DNA of 64,000 nucleotides from positions 62,001 to 126,000 of the forward strand of contig CAKVCL010000007.1 of NCBI GenBank assembly GCA_934725855.1. Reading direction: 5' to 3'. The stretch comes from an uncultured Cellulosilyticum sp. (GTDB lineage: Bacteria > Bacillota > Clostridia > Lachnospirales > Cellulosilyticaceae). The position numbers were made by a program, and so were the translations under genes. How positions within the stretch are numbered: the first letter of the stretch is position 1; every line of letters starts with the position of its first letter. A model generated the notes under the pieces. It was not told where the DNA came from and searched no databases. It saw only the letters and a list, made by a program, of their open reading frames with translations. Of the stretch, positions 1-9,828 are shown piece after piece.

Positions 1-217
1 TTGCTTTGCCATTACCCAAATTGTATCCATGAGCTCATTGCTTATGACTGCTTCTTTGCCTATTTTAATTAGTATAATGTATGCAGGGGCAGGACGTATA
101 GGGATTGAAGCCCTTATTTTAGCTTTTGCTATAACAGGTTTTACTTTCTATAGGCATAAGGCAAATATTAAACGGCTTATGAATGGAACCGAAGCTAAAC
201 TAACTAGTAAAAAGTAA
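1..217 (+). CDS. plsY: Glycerol-3-phosphate acyltransferase PlsY, 3' end only
   Basis: The reading frame is open from the left edge, so only the last ~72 residues are seen. They hold two hydrophobic stretches and a basic tail reading HKANIKRLMNGTE, which matches the C-terminal HRxNIxRLxxGTE signature of PlsY, the membrane enzyme that moves the acyl group of acyl-phosphate onto glycerol-3-phosphate. It lies 18 nt upstream of gpsA, which makes that glycerol-3-phosphate; plsY-gpsA is a common Firmicutes pair. The start lies outside the window. An internal ATG at 29 is not a plausible start because it would remove most of the protein. Confidence 0.85.
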   Translation, partial: CFAITQIVSMSSLLMTASLPILISIMYAGAGRIGIEALILAFAITGFTFYRHKANIKRLMNGTEAKLTSKK

Positions 218-235
218 GGGAGAGGAGGAAAAAGT

Positions 236-1225
236 ATGAAAAAAATAGCAGTTATAGGTGCAGGTGGCTGGGGACTAGCACTTGGCTTGTTACTTTATGA
301 GAAAAAAAATGAAGTGATTTTTTGGTGCTATGATGAAAATGAAAAAGAAACCATTATTGAGCATAGAGAAAATAAAAGATGTCTGCCGGGCATTAAGATT
401 CCAGTAGAGATTCAATTAACTTGTGAGATGAAAGAAGCTTTACAAGGCGCAGATGTAGCCATTATGGCAGTTCCTTCCAAAGCTATTCGTAGCACAGCTA
501 AAAGAATGAAAGAGGCTATTGAAGAAAAAACGGTCATTGTAAATGTTTCAAAAGGCATAGAAGATGGGTCTTTACTTTGTCTTGCTGAAGTTATTGAGGA
601 AGAACTCAATCAGCCAGTAGTCGTTTTATCTGGGCCAAGTCATGCTGAAGAAGTGGCAAGGCACATTCCAACAGCCGTAACAGTTAGTAGTAAACAAATG
701 TGTGCGGCAGAAGCTATTCAAGAGCTTTTTATGAATCAATATTTTAGGGTTTATACGAATGATGATTTAATGGGGGTTCAATTAGGAGGTGCCTTAAAAA
801 ATGTTATTGCTTTAGCTGCAGGAATTGTAGAAGGAATGGGTTATGGTGATAATACAAAGGCAGCGCTCATTACAAGAGGCATTGCGGAAATGACACGACT
901 AGGAGTGGCTATGGGTGGCAAACAAACCACTTTTTCAGGATTAACTGGAATTGGTGATTTAGTTGTAACTTGTACTAGTGGACATAGTCGTAATAAGCGT
1001 GCAGGAGAACTAGTAGGACAAGGCTTGACCATTGAAGAAGCGATGGCACGTGTTAATATGGTGGTAGAAGGGGTTCCAACCACTAAAGCGGCTTATGAAC
1101 TGATGAAAAAATATCAAGTAGAAATGCCCATCTTAGAAGCCATTTATAAAGTATTATTTGAAAAACAGCCCGTTAAAGAAACTATCGATGCACTCATGAT
1201 GCGTGATAGAAAACATGAACATTAA
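236..1225 (+). CDS. gpsA: NAD(P)+-dependent glycerol-3-phosphate dehydrogenase
   Basis: This cytoplasmic enzyme reduces dihydroxyacetone phosphate to sn-glycerol-3-phosphate for phospholipid synthesis. The 329-residue length is normal. The N-terminus has the Rossmann dinucleotide motif GAGGWGLALG (residues ~8-17). SGPSHAEEV (~130) and the catalytic-lysine region GGALKNVIALAAG (~185-197) match the family, as does the GLTGIGDLVVTC segment. The ATG follows a strong GGGAGAGGAGG ribosome site. It is probably co-transcribed with plsY and is followed by a strong terminator, so the operon ends here. Confidence 0.97.
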   Translation: MKKIAVIGAGGWGLALGLLLYEKKNEVIFWCYDENEKETIIEHRENKRCLPGIKIPVEIQLTCEMKEALQGADVAIMAVPSKAIRSTAKRMKEAIEEKTVIVNVSKGIEDGSLLCLAEVIEEELNQPVVVLSGPSHAEEVARHIPTAVTVSSKQMCAAEAIQELFMNQYFRVYTNDDLMGVQLGGALKNVIALAAGIVEGMGYGDNTKAALITRGIAEMTRLGVAMGGKQTTFSGLTGIGDLVVTCTSGHSRNKRAGELVGQGLTIEEAMARVNMVVEGVPTTKAAYELMKKYQVEMPILEAIYKVLFEKQPVKETIDALMMRDRKHEH

Positions 1226-1257
1226 TTTAGAGTAATTAGATTTATAGGAAATTGTTT

Positions 1258-1304
1258 AAAAGGTCTGACCAAAAAGTACCATTACTTTTTAGTCAGGCCT
1301 TTTT
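1258..1304 (+). terminator. Rho-independent terminator after gpsA
   Basis: Inverted repeat pairing AAAAGGtCTGAC with GTCAGgCCTTTT, with an inner AAAAAGT/ACTTTTT stem, followed by a T-run. It closes the plsY-gpsA operon and insulates spoIVA. Confidence 0.9.
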
Positions 1305-1358
1305 GGTAGTAGGTACCCAAAAATTTATTTAAACATTGGTATATATCCCCTCTAAAAA

Positions 1359-1385
1359 CAATATATTTAAATGTACCCATACAAT
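1359..1385 (+). promoter_or_regulatory. Sigma-E-like sporulation promoter of spoIVA
   Basis: CATACAAT at 1378-1385 is an exact match to the sigma-E -10 consensus CATACA(A/C)T known from Bacillus subtilis. An AT-rich CAATATA lies 12 nt upstream as a -35 candidate. It is about 20 nt before the start codon of spoIVA, a gene known to be sigma-E dependent in B. subtilis. The -35 match and spacing are less certain than the -10. Confidence 0.6.
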
Positions 1386-1406
1386 TGATATAAAGGAGGA
1401 GCGGTT

Positions 1407-2885
1407 ATGGAATATTATGATATTTATAAAGATATTTCAGAAAGAACCAATGGGGATATATACATAGGTGTTGTGGGTCCTGTAAGAACGGGAAAATCAA
1501 CTTTTATTAAACGCTTTATGGAAACACTTGTCTTACCTAATATTAAGAATGAACATTATAAAGAAAGGACACAAGACGAGTTGCCACAAAGTGGGGATGG
1601 CAAAATGATTACCACAACGGAGCCAAAGTTTATTCCTAATGAGGCGGTGCCAATAAGTATTGGAGGAGACTTTGAAGTCAAAGTGAGAATGATTGACTGC
1701 GTGGGATATGTTGTTCCAGAAGCAGAAGGGCATTTATACAATAATGGACCTCGGATGGTTAAAACGCCTTGGTTTGATGAAGAAGTGCCTTTTACTCAAG
1801 CTGCTGAAGTAGGGACTAAAAAAGTCATAACCGATCATTCTACCATTGGCATTGTTGTCACATCTGATGGGAGTTTCACGGACATTTCAAGAGGAAGTTA
1901 TGTGGAAGGAGAGCAGCGTGCCATTAGTGAATTAAAGCGACTAGGTAAGCCTTTTATTGTCGTTTATAATACGAAAAGGCCTTTTGATACAGAAGTGATT
2001 GAAGAAACGAATGCACTTTCTAGAGAATATGATGTACCAGTTGTCCCTATGGATGTTACTCAGATGAAAACAGAAGATATTCATCAACTTCTTGAAAAAA
2101 TATTATATGAATTTCCACTTAACGAAATTCAATTTATGCTTCCTAAATGGGTTGAAACGCTAGACAATGAACACTGGGTTAAAAAGGCTTGGATTGATTG
2201 TGTGAAAGAACATATTACAGATGTTGAAAATATCAGACAAGTTAAAGAAGCTGCCTCTCACTTAAAAGAATTAGAGTTTATTAAAAATGTTTACTTAGAA
2301 AAAATTCAATTAGGTGAAGGGGTTGTTAAAATTGATGTAAACACAGCAGATGATTTGTTCTATGAGGTTTTGTCAGAAACGACAGGAATTGAAATTCATG
2401 GAGATCATGAACTCATGAGACTTATTAAGGACTTAGCTGGCACTAAGAAGGAATATGACAAAGTTGCTTATGCGATGAACGAGGTTAAGGAAAAAGGTTA
2501 TGGGGTGGTCAGTCCTATTTTTGATGAGATTACATTAGAAGAGCCTGAAATTATTAAACAAGGCAATCGCTTTGGTGTAAAACTTCGAGCAAGTGCGCCA
2601 AGTTATCATATTATTCGGGCTAATATTCAAACAGAAGTTGCCCCAATCGTAGGAACCGAAAAACAAAGTGAAGATTTGATTAATAATATGCTTGGAGAAT
2701 TTGAAACGGATCCTACGCAAATCTGGGAATCTAATATTTTTGGCAAATCCTTACATGAACTAGTTAATGAGGGACTTCAAAATAAACTGTATCGTATGCC
2801 AGAAGATGTGCAGCAAAAATTACAAGATACTTTACAGAAGATTATTAATGAAGGAAATGGCGGACTTATTTGTATTCTTTTGTAA
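1407..2885 (+). CDS. spoIVA: Stage IV sporulation protein A (spore coat morphogenetic ATPase)
   Basis: SpoIVA polymerises, using ATP, on the forespore surface and anchors the coat and cortex in endospore formers. The 492-residue length is the family norm. The Walker A motif GPVRTGKSTF is at residues ~24-33, followed by a TRAFAC-like GTPase-type fold; the hydrophobic C-terminus (GGLICILL) is the typical membrane-targeting tail. The ATG follows AAAGGAGGA. It stands alone between two terminators with a sigma-E-like promoter. Its presence is the clearest evidence that the host sporulates. Confidence 0.97.
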   Translation: MEYYDIYKDISERTNGDIYIGVVGPVRTGKSTFIKRFMETLVLPNIKNEHYKERTQDELPQSGDGKMITTTEPKFIPNEAVPISIGGDFEVKVRMIDCVGYVVPEAEGHLYNNGPRMVKTPWFDEEVPFTQAAEVGTKKVITDHSTIGIVVTSDGSFTDISRGSYVEGEQRAISELKRLGKPFIVVYNTKRPFDTEVIEETNALSREYDVPVVPMDVTQMKTEDIHQLLEKILYEFPLNEIQFMLPKWVETLDNEHWVKKAWIDCVKEHITDVENIRQVKEAASHLKELEFIKNVYLEKIQLGEGVVKIDVNTADDLFYEVLSETTGIEIHGDHELMRLIKDLAGTKKEYDKVAYAMNEVKEKGYGVVSPIFDEITLEEPEIIKQGNRFGVKLRASAPSYHIIRANIQTEVAPIVGTEKQSEDLINNMLGEFETDPTQIWESNIFGKSLHELVNEGLQNKLYRMPEDVQQKLQDTLQKIINEGNGGLICILL

Positions 2886-2920
2886 AAATGAGGCGATTGG
2901 TAGCAAAGAAAAGTCATTCT

Positions 2921-2969
2921 AAAAAGGATAGTCCTTAAAATGCTTAGAGCATGAAGGACTATCCTTTTT
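2921..2969 (+). terminator. Rho-independent terminator after spoIVA
   Basis: Perfect stem AAAAGGATAGTCCTT / AAGGACTATCCTTTT with a 16-17 nt loop and a T-tail, downstream of the spoIVA stop. Confidence 0.9.
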
Positions 2970-3059
2970 AAGTTACTTACTTTATGTAAAGAGGCTTGCA
3001 AGAAATGGCAGATCATTATATGATGTAAGGGATGAAGGGACAGAATTGGAAGTGAATAA

Positions 3060-4931
3060 ATGAAGCAAACAAAAAAAATAAACAGTAAGACACCTGCAAA
3101 TCATAAAGACTATTTTAATCCATATGCATCATCTGTTAAAACCGTCCAAAGAAATACGGTAAAACGAGAAAAGCAGCGTACATATGATTCGAATCATATC
3201 AGTGGACTAAGACAAGAGGATCGCATGAAGAAAAAGTCACCTCAAAAATCAAAGCAACTTACAAAAAAGCCTACTCATGAGCCTGTATCTATTGCAAAAA
3301 AGAAAATGAAAAGGACTCAGCCACAAAAAGCCACTCGGTCTGTTTCAAAAGGGTATACCAGTCCTACGGTTAAGCAAAGTTCTCCCGAACAAAGACGTAT
3401 GGAAATGAGGAAAAAGAAAGCACATCTTACGCAATCCCAGCGCATTAGACTTAAGAAACAACGTCAGATGCGTGCAGTGCTTAAAATCATTTTTGTGATG
3501 GGTTTAACAATAGGTATTGTTTGGGGAGGGCTAGAAATAAAAGAAGGGCTTAAAAAACCGTCTATTTCCTATCAAACGGTGAAACAAGGCACACTGGATA
3601 TGTCCACTTTGTTTGAAGGCGTTCTTTTTAGAAATGAAAAGATTATTGAAAGCGAAGATCAAGGTTATGCCAAGTATTTAGTCGCAGATGGTGAAAAAGT
3701 AGAAAAGGATGGGATCGTTTACGCCCTTGTTGATGAAGGAAAGTTAGAAGCTTCTACAACTGCAAAAGAAGAAATCGAATCACAAATTTATAATGAAGCA
3801 GATAAGAAAAAATCATTATCTAGTAATCAAGATTTAAGATATAGTATTGATCAAGGGCTTAAAAATGCTGTAGAAACTTTCTACAATAATCGATATGATA
3901 TGAATATCAATAATGTTTATAGCCTGAGAAGTAAATTGGAAAGCAGTATTGCTAGTCGAACGACTATTTATGTAGCCGAGCAAGTCATTAGCAATCAAGA
4001 AGCCGTGTCACAAAGAAAAGAGCTAGAGAAAAACATCGAAAGTTATCAAAAAGGAAAAGTGACGGGTCAGTCAGGCATTATATCTTATCATATGGATGGT
4101 TTTGAAACAGAAAATGCGCTTTCTGCCATTCAAGATATGGATTATGCAGCTTATACTAAATATCGTAAGGCAGATGGGGCGGTTAATTTAGCACCAAATG
4201 AAATCAAAAAAGGGGTACCTTTGTATAAGCTCATTTTGGACAATGTATGGTACATTGTAACGTATATTGATACAAAAGAGGATAAATGGGTGTTAGATCA
4301 AACTTATCCATTAAATTTTGATGAGATTAATAGTGGAAGTGTTCAGTGTACTTTAATTTCTAAAAAAGAAGAGGAAAATCGAATACAACTTGTTTTTAAA
4401 AGTAGCGAGCAAATAGAGCGTCTTTTAGCAAATCGATATGTAACCTTTACGATGGGTGAAAAAGAAGTCACAGGATTAAAGATTCCACTAGAAGCAAAAG
4501 TTCAACTCAATATGATGAAAATTCCTAAAGAGTATGTAGTCACTGAAAATAATGAAACTGGGGTTTATAGGCAAAAAGGACAGGCAGTTGAATTTGTGCC
4601 CATCACAGTATACCAAAAACAAGAAGAAGTGATTGAGGTGATTCAAGATCTGGAACAAGATAGTGGGCTCAAATTAAATGATATCTTGGTAAAAACGGAT
4701 ACTAATGCGACTTATCAAGTGACAGAAAGTGAAATTAAAGATGGGGTTTATGTGATCAATAATCAAATGGCACAGTTTGTTCCTATTGAGATTTTGGCAC
4801 AAAATAGCGAATACGCTTTAGTTAAATATAATAATAAAAGTCGATTAAAAGAAATGGACAAGATTATCTCTAATCCTAAAAGTATAAAGAATGGACAGTT
4901 ATTAGAACAGATGAACATACAAAATGAATAG
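3060..4931 (+). CDS. HlyD-family-like membrane protein with basic cytoplasmic N-terminus
   Basis: This 623-residue protein begins with ~135 very Lys/Arg-rich residues, then one transmembrane segment (~140-162, around IIFVMGLTIGIVWGG), then an extracytoplasmic part. After the membrane segment, GYAKYLVADGEKVEKDGIVYALVD resembles the lipoyl/HlyD barrel-sandwich repeat of adaptor proteins, and the C-terminal half contains further beta-rich repeats. HlyD-like proteins directly upstream of yggS-sepF are common in Clostridia, so a role linked to cell division or envelope is inferred from context. No exporter gene lies next to it. The exact function is unknown. Confidence 0.65.
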   Translation: MKQTKKINSKTPANHKDYFNPYASSVKTVQRNTVKREKQRTYDSNHISGLRQEDRMKKKSPQKSKQLTKKPTHEPVSIAKKKMKRTQPQKATRSVSKGYTSPTVKQSSPEQRRMEMRKKKAHLTQSQRIRLKKQRQMRAVLKIIFVMGLTIGIVWGGLEIKEGLKKPSISYQTVKQGTLDMSTLFEGVLFRNEKIIESEDQGYAKYLVADGEKVEKDGIVYALVDEGKLEASTTAKEEIESQIYNEADKKKSLSSNQDLRYSIDQGLKNAVETFYNNRYDMNINNVYSLRSKLESSIASRTTIYVAEQVISNQEAVSQRKELEKNIESYQKGKVTGQSGIISYHMDGFETENALSAIQDMDYAAYTKYRKADGAVNLAPNEIKKGVPLYKLILDNVWYIVTYIDTKEDKWVLDQTYPLNFDEINSGSVQCTLISKKEEENRIQLVFKSSEQIERLLANRYVTFTMGEKEVTGLKIPLEAKVQLNMMKIPKEYVVTENNETGVYRQKGQAVEFVPITVYQKQEEVIEVIQDLEQDSGLKLNDILVKTDTNATYQVTESEIKDGVYVINNQMAQFVPIEILAQNSEYALVKYNNKSRLKEMDKIISNPKSIKNGQLLEQMNIQNE

Positions 4932-4942
4932 AGGGTGAAGAA

Positions 4943-5635
4943 ATGATTCAGAAGCAATTAGAAGAAGTTAGAAAAAATATAGTGGCATCCGCACATCATG
5001 CCAATCGAGATCCAAAGGAGATTACACTTATAGCAGTTTCTAAAACTTATCCAGTAGAGGCTATTCAAGAAGCAATGGCAGCAGGCTGCGTGGACTTTGG
5101 TGAAAATCATGTTCAAGAACTTTGTGCAAAGATAGAAGAAATGCCAGAAGGGATCAACTGGCATCTTATTGGGCATCTTCAAACCAATAAGGTGAAATAT
5201 ATTATTGGAAAAACAGCACTGATTCATTCACTGGACCGTATGAGCCTAGCTGAAGAAATAGAAAAGCAATCTTTAAAACATGGCGTAATCACTAAGGTGT
5301 TATTAGAGGTTAATGTTGCAAATGAAGCTAGTAAATATGGTTTTAAAGTAGAGGAAGTAATGGACGCTGTAAAAGAAATAAGCCAAATGAAGCATATTAA
5401 AGTAGAAGGACTTATGACGGTGGCACCATTTGTAGAAGATCCTGAAGAAAATAGACCCATATTTAGGAAATTATATGGATTATCAGTTGACATACAAAAC
5501 CAAAAGTTTGATAATATAAGTGCTAGTATTTTGTCAATGGGCATGAGCAACGATTATAAAGTAGCAATTGAAGAAGGTGCCACAATGGTACGTGTTGGAA
5601 CCGCTATTTTTGGAAATAGAGATTATAGTAAATAA
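4943..5635 (+). CDS. yggS: YggS-family pyridoxal-5'-phosphate homeostasis protein
   Basis: Small PLP-binding TIM-barrel protein (230 residues) that buffers cellular PLP and has no known catalytic activity. The PLP-lysine motif LIAVSKTYP is at ~residues 27-35, followed by FGENHVQEL and WHLIGHLQTNK; SMGMSNDYKVAIEEGATMVRVGTAIFG near the C-terminus is the phosphate-binding signature. It is the first of the yggS-sepF-ylmH-divIVA run typical of Gram-positive division clusters, with gaps of 21, 3 and 11 nt. The ATG follows GAGGGTGAAGAA. Confidence 0.95.
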   Translation: MIQKQLEEVRKNIVASAHHANRDPKEITLIAVSKTYPVEAIQEAMAAGCVDFGENHVQELCAKIEEMPEGINWHLIGHLQTNKVKYIIGKTALIHSLDRMSLAEEIEKQSLKHGVITKVLLEVNVANEASKYGFKVEEVMDAVKEISQMKHIKVEGLMTVAPFVEDPEENRPIFRKLYGLSVDIQNQKFDNISASILSMGMSNDYKVAIEEGATMVRVGTAIFGNRDYSK

Positions 5636-5656
5636 CGACTAAGGAGGAAGAGGCAA

Positions 5657-6103
5657 ATGAGTGGATTTATGTCAAAGTTTAAAAATATTTTTGTCCCAGA
5701 AGATGAATATGATGATGAGGAATATGTAGAAACAGAACAAGAAGAGGAGATAGCACCAAGACAAAGTAGTCATTCAACTTACACGGCACCTATAGCTGGT
5801 CCTAAACTGGTTTCCCTCAATCAACCTAACCGTATGGAAATATTGAATTTTACTATGCTTAGCTATGATATGACAGGTGAAATATGTGGTTATATCAAAA
5901 ATAAAAAGCCTATCATTGTTAATATGGAAAAGCTTGCGCCACATGAAATGCAACGTGCAGTAGACTATTTAACAGGGGCTTGCTTTGCACTAAATGGTTC
6001 TGTAGAAAAGGTAACAGATAATATCTTTATTTTTGCACCTGAACATGTCAATATTAACCCAGAAAAATTAAAACAAAAAAGTAATTTTTCACCATTTGCG
6101 TAA
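5657..6103 (+). CDS. sepF: Cell division protein SepF
   Basis: SepF is an FtsZ membrane anchor that bundles FtsZ filaments at the septum. The 148 residues comprise a short N-terminal amphipathic membrane-targeting helix (MSGFMSKFKNIFVPED), an acidic linker, and a C-terminal SepF domain containing VNMEKLAPHEMQRAVDYLTG and ending in the usual FAPEHVNI strand. The start has an AAGGAGG site and the gene is 3 nt from ylmH, so translation is likely coupled. Confidence 0.95.
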   Translation: MSGFMSKFKNIFVPEDEYDDEEYVETEQEEEIAPRQSSHSTYTAPIAGPKLVSLNQPNRMEILNFTMLSYDMTGEICGYIKNKKPIIVNMEKLAPHEMQRAVDYLTGACFALNGSVEKVTDNIFIFAPEHVNINPEKLKQKSNFSPFA

Positions 6104-6106
6104 GCT

Positions 6107-6886
6107 ATGAAATCATCAGTGACGTATGTTAATGGAATAGAAGAAAAGCAATTTGTTAAATTAGTGATGGACTATGCCAAACGAGCAGATACTCAGAACA
6201 GGCCTTTTTATACACATTTTTATAATAAGGATTGGATGCAAAGTCTAATGGAGCACTATGTTCATCAAGAAGCTTATTTAAATTATGAATTTTATGGGGG
6301 ATATGAAGGCGCTGAACGTCAAGTGCTTGCCATATCACCCTATACACTTGAAAAGGAGGACTATGGGATTAGTGCAATAGAGATTCAAGTAAAAGTAGGC
6401 ATCGGAAAAGCATTAAGCCATAGGGACTATTTGGGTGCATTGTTAGGAATAGGAATTGAAAGATATACAGTAGGAGATATTATTTTACAGGCTTCAGGCG
6501 CTTATGTGTTGGTTGAGAAAAGTATGGTTCCTTATATAAAAAGTGAATTGGTTTCAATTGGAAGATATCAGAAGATTAATATTGAAGAGATAGCTTTAGA
6601 AGAGATATGCCTTGAAAAACCTAGGGTGAAGGTAATTGATACAACAGTGAGTGCACTTCGGATGGATGCGATATGTGCGGTGGCTTTTGGAATGTCGCGC
6701 AGTACAAGTGCTAAACTCATTGAAGCGGATAAAGCAAGGTGTAATGGACTTTTAGTAGGAGCTAGTGCTCGGATAAAAGAAGGGGATACTATTACTTTGC
6801 GTGGTTTTGGAAAAGCGAAGATTATGTCAGTTAATGGAGTAACCAAGAAGGAAAGAATGCATATTACGATTGAGAAATATATATAA
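6107..6886 (+). CDS. ylmH: YlmH-family S4-domain RNA-binding protein
   Basis: 259 residues with an N-terminal YlmH domain and a C-terminal S4 RNA-binding domain (~residues 185-245, containing SRSTSAKLIEADKARCNG and GDTITLRGFGKAKI). YlmH proteins lie in the division cluster of Gram-positives and are linked to ribosome quality control; the latter is family knowledge, not visible here. The ATG overlaps the sepF region closely with no obvious SD of its own, consistent with coupling to sepF. Confidence 0.9.
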   Translation: MKSSVTYVNGIEEKQFVKLVMDYAKRADTQNRPFYTHFYNKDWMQSLMEHYVHQEAYLNYEFYGGYEGAERQVLAISPYTLEKEDYGISAIEIQVKVGIGKALSHRDYLGALLGIGIERYTVGDIILQASGAYVLVEKSMVPYIKSELVSIGRYQKINIEEIALEEICLEKPRVKVIDTTVSALRMDAICAVAFGMSRSTSAKLIEADKARCNGLLVGASARIKEGDTITLRGFGKAKIMSVNGVTKKERMHITIEKYI

Positions 6887-6897
6887 GGGGGATCATC

Positions 6898-7566
6898 ATG
6901 TTATCAATAGTGGATATCCAAAATAAAGAGTTTAAGAAAAGTAAATTTGGCGGCTATCAGGTTGAGGAAGTTAACGAGTATTTAGAGCAAATTATTAAGT
7001 CTTATCAAGAAGTTCTTAATGATAATTATGCTTTAAAAGACAAAGTGAATAGTTTAAATGAAAGTGTGCAATATTATCGTACGATGGAATCTACCATTCA
7101 AAATGTTTTAGTTCTTGCAGATAAAACCGCTCAAGATACAAAAGCAGCTGCTTATGAGAAAGCTGAACAGATAAAAAATGAAGCCGAAGAGCGTGCAGAA
7201 AAGATTACAGCACTAGCTGAAGAACGGGTTTCAAAAATTATTGATCAAGGGCGTCAAGATGCTTATGAACTGGCTCAAAAGGTTGAAGAAACGAAAAGGC
7301 AGTATCTTGCTTATAAAGCACAGTTTAAGCAGCTTATTCAAGCGCAAATGGATTTTCTTGAGCAAGGTGATCATCGCATGAATGGCATGCAAGAGGACTT
7401 AACAGAAGCTTTTTCTGAAATGGAAGAGCAAGTAGATGACCGGTCTTCAAAAGAATCGTATGTGAGTTTGACGAAAGAGGAATCTGACGCTTTGTCAGAA
7501 GAAGAGGAAGATGATACGTATTATACAAAAGCTTATGAGCCGATTACAGAAGAAGAAATGATATAA
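6898..7566 (+). CDS. divIVA: DivIVA-family cell-pole/septum protein
   Basis: 222 residues. The N-terminal lipid-binding domain has the DivIVA signature IVDIQNKEFKKSKFGGYQVEEVNEYL-like segment (residues ~4-30; F-K-K-S-x-F-x-G-Y). It is followed by a long coiled coil (~30-160) and an acidic C-terminal tail. DivIVA senses curved membrane at septa and poles and recruits partners. It is the last gene of the division cluster before a terminator. The SD is AAGGGGG. Confidence 0.93.
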   Translation: MLSIVDIQNKEFKKSKFGGYQVEEVNEYLEQIIKSYQEVLNDNYALKDKVNSLNESVQYYRTMESTIQNVLVLADKTAQDTKAAAYEKAEQIKNEAEERAEKITALAEERVSKIIDQGRQDAYELAQKVEETKRQYLAYKAQFKQLIQAQMDFLEQGDHRMNGMQEDLTEAFSEMEEQVDDRSSKESYVSLTKEESDALSEEEEDDTYYTKAYEPITEEEMI

Positions 7567-7601
7567 TGCAAGTTGGTTAAACTATAAAAAGTAATCAATC
7601 T

Positions 7602-7627
7602 AAACGTGCTAAATAGCACGTTTTTTT
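7602..7627 (+). terminator. Rho-independent terminator after divIVA
   Basis: AAACGTGCT-aaat-AGCACGTTTTTTT hairpin with U-tail between divIVA and lspA. Confidence 0.88.
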
Positions 7628-7646
7628 CTAGCATAAAGGAGGAAAA

Positions 7647-8117
7647 ATGAATCTTGTAGTGATAGTAAGTATAGTATTGCTTATTCTATTCGATCAAGCA
7701 ACTAAGATTTGGGCAGTGCGTACGCTAGGTTCAGGGATGGATTTATATTGGTGGAAAGATGTGTTTCACTTACATTACATTTCGAATTATGGAGCTGCTT
7801 GGGGAATATTTAGTGGGAAGCAGATGTTTCTAATTGTTTTAACGTTACTCATTATTCTAGGCATGTTTTATTATATGTTACGATTACCACAAACCAAGTG
7901 GGGCAAATGGAGTCAGCTCGCCTTTATTTTAATGATAAGTGGGGCGATTGGAAACTTAATTGATCGGATTCAATTGGGATATGTAAGAGATTTTCTATAT
8001 TTTATTTTGATTGATTTTCCTATTTTTAATGTGGCAGATATTTTAGTTGTTTGTGGAGTCGGCTTATTAATAATAACTTTATTTATAGGAGAGCATGAGG
8101 AAGAAAAAGAGGTATAA
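7647..8117 (+). CDS. lspA: Prolipoprotein signal peptidase (signal peptidase II)
   Basis: Integral membrane aspartic protease that removes signal peptides from lipid-modified prolipoproteins. The 156 residues have four hydrophobic segments. The two catalytic aspartate regions are visible: GAIGNLIDRIQLGYVRDF and FPIFNVADI. NYGAAWG is the conserved motif of the third region. Its SD is AAAGGAGG. It lies 2 nt upstream of rluD, the usual lspA-rluD-pyrR order. Possible substrates include the prophage lipoprotein encoded at 52809. Confidence 0.97.
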   Translation: MNLVVIVSIVLLILFDQATKIWAVRTLGSGMDLYWWKDVFHLHYISNYGAAWGIFSGKQMFLIVLTLLIILGMFYYMLRLPQTKWGKWSQLAFILMISGAIGNLIDRIQLGYVRDFLYFILIDFPIFNVADILVVCGVGLLIITLFIGEHEEEKEV

Positions 8118-8119
8118 AT

Positions 8120-9034
8120 ATGGCAGAGTGCATTAGACTGACGATTGAAGAAGAGGCAGGAGGGCGTATTGACAAGTATTTAGCAAATGAGTTAAAAGAT
8201 TATACAAGATCCTTTATCCAAAAACAAATTGAACAAGATGGTGTTAAAGTGAACCATAAGGTTGTCAATAGTAAATACAAATTAAAATTAGGAGATGAAG
8301 TGGAACTCACGATTCCAGATCCAGTGGATGTAGACATTATTCCAGAAAATATTCCCATCGAAATTGTTTATGAAGACGCGGATGTGATGGTTATCAATAA
8401 GCCACAAGATATGGTGGTGCATCCAGCACCAGGCAATTATACAGGGACTTTAGTGAATGCGTTACTTTACCACTGTAAAGATCAATTGTCTGGTATTAAT
8501 GGCGAGATTAGACCAGGAATTGTGCATCGGATTGATAAAGATACCTCGGGACTACTAATGATTGCTAAAAATGATAAAGCGCATCTAGGATTATCTGAAA
8601 TGTTAAAAACACATGATATTACAAGAAAGTATCATGCCATTGTTCATGGAAACTTTAAAGAAGAAACAGGCACGATTAATTTACCAATTGGCCGCTCACC
8701 TCAAGATCGTAAAAAGATGGCGATTGTACAAGGGGGAAGAGAAGCTAGAACGGATTATCGCGTGATCGAACAATTTAAAAATTATGCCCATGTTGAACTT
8801 ACCTTGCATACAGGCCGAACCCATCAAATTCGTGTGCATATGAAAGCAATCGGGCATCCGTTATTAGGGGATCCGGTATATGGTCCTAGCAAATCTCTTT
8901 TTGGATTAGATAAACAAATGCTTCATGCGAAGGTTCTTGGCTTTAAGCAGCCAATTACAGGGCAAGATTTGTATTTTGAAACCGAACTGCCAGCGTATTT
9001 TACAGCTGTCATTGACAGACTTAGAAAACTATGA
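8120..9034 (+). CDS. RluD-type 23S rRNA pseudouridine synthase (RluA family)
   Basis: 304 residues: an N-terminal S4 RNA-binding domain (~residues 12-75) and a pseudouridine synthase domain. GIVHRIDKDTSGLLM carries the catalytic Asp of the HRxDxxTSG motif, and TGRTHQIRVHMKAIGHPLLGD is the second family signature. It converts specific uridines in large-subunit rRNA to pseudouridine. The C-terminal part is standard. The RluA family has several specificities, so the exact target site is not certain, although the position after lspA is that of Bacillus YlyB. Confidence 0.92.
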   Translation: MAECIRLTIEEEAGGRIDKYLANELKDYTRSFIQKQIEQDGVKVNHKVVNSKYKLKLGDEVELTIPDPVDVDIIPENIPIEIVYEDADVMVINKPQDMVVHPAPGNYTGTLVNALLYHCKDQLSGINGEIRPGIVHRIDKDTSGLLMIAKNDKAHLGLSEMLKTHDITRKYHAIVHGNFKEETGTINLPIGRSPQDRKKMAIVQGGREARTDYRVIEQFKNYAHVELTLHTGRTHQIRVHMKAIGHPLLGDPVYGPSKSLFGLDKQMLHAKVLGFKQPITGQDLYFETELPAYFTAVIDRLRKL

Positions 9035-9053
9035 GAACATAGACTATATTTAA

Positions 9054-9650
<597 letters not shown>

Positions 9651-9664
9651 ACAGTAAGTACTTT

Positions 9665-9706
9665 AAGCATGAAAGAAATCAATAGGATTTCTTTCGTGCT
9701 TATTTT
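9665..9706 (+). terminator. Rho-independent terminator after pyrR
   Basis: Stem AAGCATGAAAGAAATC / GATTTCTTTCGTGCTT (one G-U) with loop aatag and tail attttag. Confidence 0.85.
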
Positions 9707-9757
9707 AGTTTTAGCAATCAAAATTGTCAAAATAATATACATAAAACCTAAATTATA

Positions 9758-9786
9758 TAGACATTAATTGACCTTTTAGTTATAAT
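9758..9786 (+). promoter_or_regulatory. Vegetative (sigma-A) promoter of xerD
   Basis: TAGACA (5/6 to the -35 consensus), 17-nt spacer, TATAAT at 9781-9786; 42 nt upstream of the xerD ATG. Confidence 0.7.
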
Positions 9787-9828
9787 AAATTTAGTGAAGC
9801 ATTATGTCGGGTTTAAAGGGGAATAAAT